Shown piece by piece: positions 5,925 through 7,888 of a stretch of 7,888 nucleotides of DNA. This stretch comes from a bacterium (GTDB lineage Bacteria > Chloroflexota > Dormibacteria > UBA8260 > Bog-877). Within the stretch, counting starts at the first letter, position 1, and each line of letters begins with the position of its first letter. The stretch is taken from assembly GCA_021791345.1 (NCBI GenBank), contig JAJYWT010000075.1:368-8255 (forward strand), written 5' to 3'. The notes under the pieces are model-generated. The model saw nothing but the letters and a program-made list of their open reading frames with translations, was not told where the DNA came from and searched no databases. Made by a program: the position numbers and the translations under genes.

Positions 5925-7310
5925 TTGGCTGATCAGGAGTTCGATCTGGCGGTGATCGGGCTGGGGTCCGCCGGCATGGTCGCCGTCAACTTCGCCACAG
6001 GTCTCGGGGTACGGGTGGCCGCTGTGGAACGCGACCGCGTGGGCGGGGACTGTCTTTGGACCGGATGCGTCCCCAGCAAGACGTTGTTGGCGGAAGCCGC
6101 GCGCAGGTCCGCCGCGCCAGCTCAGTCGGGGTCCGACCTGGAGGCCGTCTGGGGGCGGATTCGCGCGGTGCAGGAGGAGATCGCAGCTGGCGACGACAGC
6201 GTCGACCGGCTGCGAGAGGGCGGCGCCGAGGTGTACCTGGGAGAGCCCGCCCGTCTGGTGGCGCCTCACCAGGTCCGAGTTGGGTCCCGGAGCCTATGCG
6301 CGCGCAACATTCTGGTGTGCACGGGATCGCGGCCAGCGGTGCCACCCATTCGCGGCCTGGCCGCCGCCGGCTTCGTCACCAGCTCCGACTTCTTCGCCAA
6401 GCCACCACCTCCCGGGCCGCTCCTGTTCATCGGGGGCGGGCCCATCTCGCTCGAGCTGGCACAGGGGATGCGGCGGTTTGGCCGCGAGGTAACGGTCCTT
6501 GAGGTCGCCCCGAGAATCCTGCCCTTGGAGGAGCCCGAGCTGGTGGAGCGACTGATGGGAGCTCTCAGGGCAGACGGTGTCACCATCGAGACAGGGGCTC
6601 AGGTCCTTGAGGTGGGTGGGACCGCCGGAGCTCTCACCGTGGACGCCGAGGTCCGCGGCGAGCGCCGCCGGCTGCCCGCCTCCCAGGTCTTCGTCGGGGC
6701 GGGTCGGGTGCCCAACGTCGAGGGGTTGGGGCTGGAGGATCTCGGCGTGCGCCTGGGGTCAGGCGGGGTGAAGGTGGACCAGGCCTTGCGCACCGGGGTC
6801 CCGGGGCTGTTCGCATGTGGGGACGTGATCGGGGGTTACCGCTTCACGCACTTGGCGGGGCACCAAGCGGTGCAGGCGGTCCGGGGGATGTTCTTTCCGG
6901 GTCTGGGCAGGGCGCCCCAACTGGTCCCCTGGTGCACATTCACGGACCCGCAACTGGCGCACGTCGGCCTCACCGAAGCCGAGGCGCGGCACACCCAGAG
7001 CAAGGTTAGGGTGTGGCGTTCCGACCTTTCCCATTCGGACCGGGCCCGAGCCGATGGCCGAGCGCTTGGCGAGGTGCGCCTGGTGGCCTCCGGCGACCGG
7101 CTCGTGGGTGCCCACATTCTGAGCCCAACCGCTGGGGAGATGATCCACGAGCCGGCGCTGGCCATCTCCGCCAAGCTTCGAGTTCAGAGCCTCTCCAGCC
7201 TGGTCCACGTGTATCCCACCTACTCGACCTCCGTCGGGGAGGCGGCAGCCCTCGCCGGGTTGGAGAGCGCTCGGCGCCTCCGCTCCCGGCTGTCCTGGTG
7301 GCCGCGGTAG
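5925..7310 (+). CDS. MerA/lipoamide dehydrogenase-like FAD disulfide reductase
   Basis: 461-aa pyridine nucleotide-disulfide oxidoreductase. FAD motif VIGLGSAG lies at 11-18; redox-active disulfide GGDCLWTGCVPSK has Cys43 and Cys48; the NAD(P) site FIGGGPIS is near 168-175, with Glu193 ending the second strand (VTVLE), which suggests NADH rather than NADPH; second FAD motif GLFACGDVIGG is at 294-304; the dimerisation domain begins FTDPQLAHVGLTEAEA. The catalytic His-Glu dyad of lipoamide dehydrogenase (HPTxSE) reads VYPTYST, so His is Tyr430 and Glu is Thr435. It lacks both the N-terminal MerA metal-binding domain and the C-terminal Cys-Cys pair, so it is unlikely to be a classical mercuric reductase. 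This GGDCLWTGC subfamily is often annotated mercuric reductase by similarity only. TTG 5925 is preferred (GGGG 6 nt upstream); TTG 5913 adds four residues. It lies 78 nt after the methyltransferase and may supply reducing power to that operon. Confidence 0.87.
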   Translation: MADQEFDLAVIGLGSAGMVAVNFATGLGVRVAAVERDRVGGDCLWTGCVPSKTLLAEAARRSAAPAQSGSDLEAVWGRIRAVQEEIAAGDDSVDRLREGGAEVYLGEPARLVAPHQVRVGSRSLCARNILVCTGSRPAVPPIRGLAAAGFVTSSDFFAKPPPPGPLLFIGGGPISLELAQGMRRFGREVTVLEVAPRILPLEEPELVERLMGALRADGVTIETGAQVLEVGGTAGALTVDAEVRGERRRLPASQVFVGAGRVPNVEGLGLEDLGVRLGSGGVKVDQALRTGVPGLFACGDVIGGYRFTHLAGHQAVQAVRGMFFPGLGRAPQLVPWCTFTDPQLAHVGLTEAEARHTQSKVRVWRSDLSHSDRARADGRALGEVRLVASGDRLVGAHILSPTAGEMIHEPALAISAKLRVQSLSSLVHVYPTYSTSVGEAAALAGLESARRLRSRLSWWPR

Positions 7311-7351
7311 CTACCCGCCCCACCGCCGCACCGGGCCGCGGTGTCGGGTAA

Positions 7352-7385
7352 CCGCAGCCCCTCCGCTTGCGCGCAGGGGCTGCGG
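7352..7385. terminator. Strong hairpin between convergent genes, likely bidirectional terminator
   Basis: CCGCAGCCCCT (7352-7362) pairs perfectly over 11 bp with AGGGGCTGCGG (7375-7385) around a 12-nt loop. It lies 42 nt after the flavoprotein stop and 33 nt past the end of the convergent membrane-protein gene, the expected place for a shared terminator. There is no T-tract on either side, as is common in high-GC genomes. Confidence 0.7.
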
Positions 7386-7417
7386 GGGGAGCGGAGCGGC
7401 GGGCGCGGCGCTACGGC

Positions 7418-7888
7418 TCAGGTGCCTTGGCGGGAGCGACCTTCACCGCCCCGGTCTCGGGCGAGCTGGGTTATGAGGGCTTCCGATGCCGGCCTCACCT
7501 TCGAGGCGCTTCCTCGCAGCCAGATCGCGGCACCCATCCCCGAGATCTCGCAGATCAGGGCGACCGCCCCGCGCAGCCCCACAGCCTCACCCTGGCCCAG
7601 GAGGAGTCCGGGGCTGAACGGCTCGGGCTTGGCGAAGGGCAGCCCGACGAGGACGTTGAAGGCGTAGAAGAAGATGAGGGCGGCGTCGACCGCCACCACC
7701 AGGTCCAGGGCCCAGCGGCGCGGCCGGGTCAGCAGCAGCATCGCCAAGGCCGCCTGGGCCACGCCGAATCCGGCGGTCCCCAGCCCCAGGAGCAGCGTCT
7801 GGCCCAGGTGCTCACCGAGGATGTCGAAATGGATCCAGGCGGCCACCGCCAGCGATCCGGCCAGTGCCACGCGCGGCCAGGTGCCCCG
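7418..7888 (-). CDS. Hypothetical four-helix integral membrane protein (5' end possibly outside window)
   Basis: Family and function not recognised with confidence. The frame is open from the right edge; the first in-window start is GTG 7870 (150 aa), but no ribosome site precedes it and it would begin directly inside the first hydrophobic segment, so the true start is probably at or beyond the edge. Counting from GTG 7870, four hydrophobic segments are visible at about residues 2-18, 23-47, 53-77 and 101-118. The first ends in a polar IHFDILGEHL stretch with His14 and Asp16 at the membrane boundary, the middle loop is basic (TRPRRW), and the tail is hydrophilic and Arg-rich. The Gly/Gln-rich second helix (GFGVAQAALAMLLL) resembles small actinobacterial membrane proteins of unknown role. 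It is convergent with the flavoprotein gene and not part of that operon. Confidence 0.68.
   Translation of the reverse strand, partial: RGTWPRVALAGSLAVAAWIHFDILGEHLGQTLLLGLGTAGFGVAQAALAMLLLTRPRRWALDLVVAVDAALIFFYAFNVLVGLPFAKPEPFSPGLLLGQGEAVGLRGAVALICEISGMGAAIWLRGSASKVRPASEALITQLARDRGGEGRSRQGT

Noticed and set aside
5844..5925. Methyltransferase-flavoprotein fusion through the TGA at 5844-5846, since both genes are in one frame
   Set aside because: Both proteins have normal ends, the 22 linking codons are low-complexity, and the TGA is not at a redox-active position.
4872..6269. Long minus-strand open frame of 465 codons
   Set aside because: Spans the convincing plus-strand radical SAM, methyltransferase and flavoprotein genes; composition is shadow-like and no motif is recognisable. 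Typical of high-GC DNA.

Overview
This is a high-GC bacterial window with frequent GTG/TTG starts and tightly packed genes. The style fits an actinobacterium, a high-GC thermophilic Firmicutes-like lineage or an uncultured relative; the sequence alone cannot decide. It carries metal(loid)-type functions on both flanks, a small regulator/redox pair in the middle and a four-gene biosynthetic-looking operon on the right.

Left part (1-781, + strand): the C-terminal end of a mercuric reductase (MerA, ending in the diagnostic Cys-Cys pair), overlapped by an ArsR/SmtB-family repressor whose metal-site cysteines are spaced as in CmtR. This is the 3' end of a mercury or heavy-metal resistance operon.

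Middle (897-2324, - strand): a Crp/Fnr-family regulator followed by a peroxiredoxin-like AhpC/TSA-type protein. The second gene is the highlight. Its frame is open on both sides of a single in-frame TGA that falls exactly where the family has the first cysteine of its CxxC active site. The second cysteine is kept, the gene ends in TAG, and a 7-bp hairpin with a G-starting loop lies 14 nt after the TGA. The simplest reading is an undescribed or rarely described UxxC selenoprotein with a bacterial SECIS element, which an automatic annotation would split into two fragments or call a pseudogene. Two overlapping palindromes upstream of the Crp-type gene look like its operator(s).

Right part (2648-7310, + strand): a CDP-alcohol phosphatidyltransferase-like membrane enzyme, a Cys-rich radical SAM protein of the MJ0619/Tes (COG1964) type, an ArsM/UbiE-like methyltransferase and a MerA/Lpd-like flavoprotein disulfide reductase. 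The first three are translationally coupled (8-nt gap, then a TTGA overlap) and the fourth follows 78 nt later. Together they suggest a pathway that builds or modifies a phospholipid or a metalloid-containing metabolite; the product is not known from sequence. A strong hairpin then separates this operon from a convergent four-helix membrane protein that runs to the window edge.
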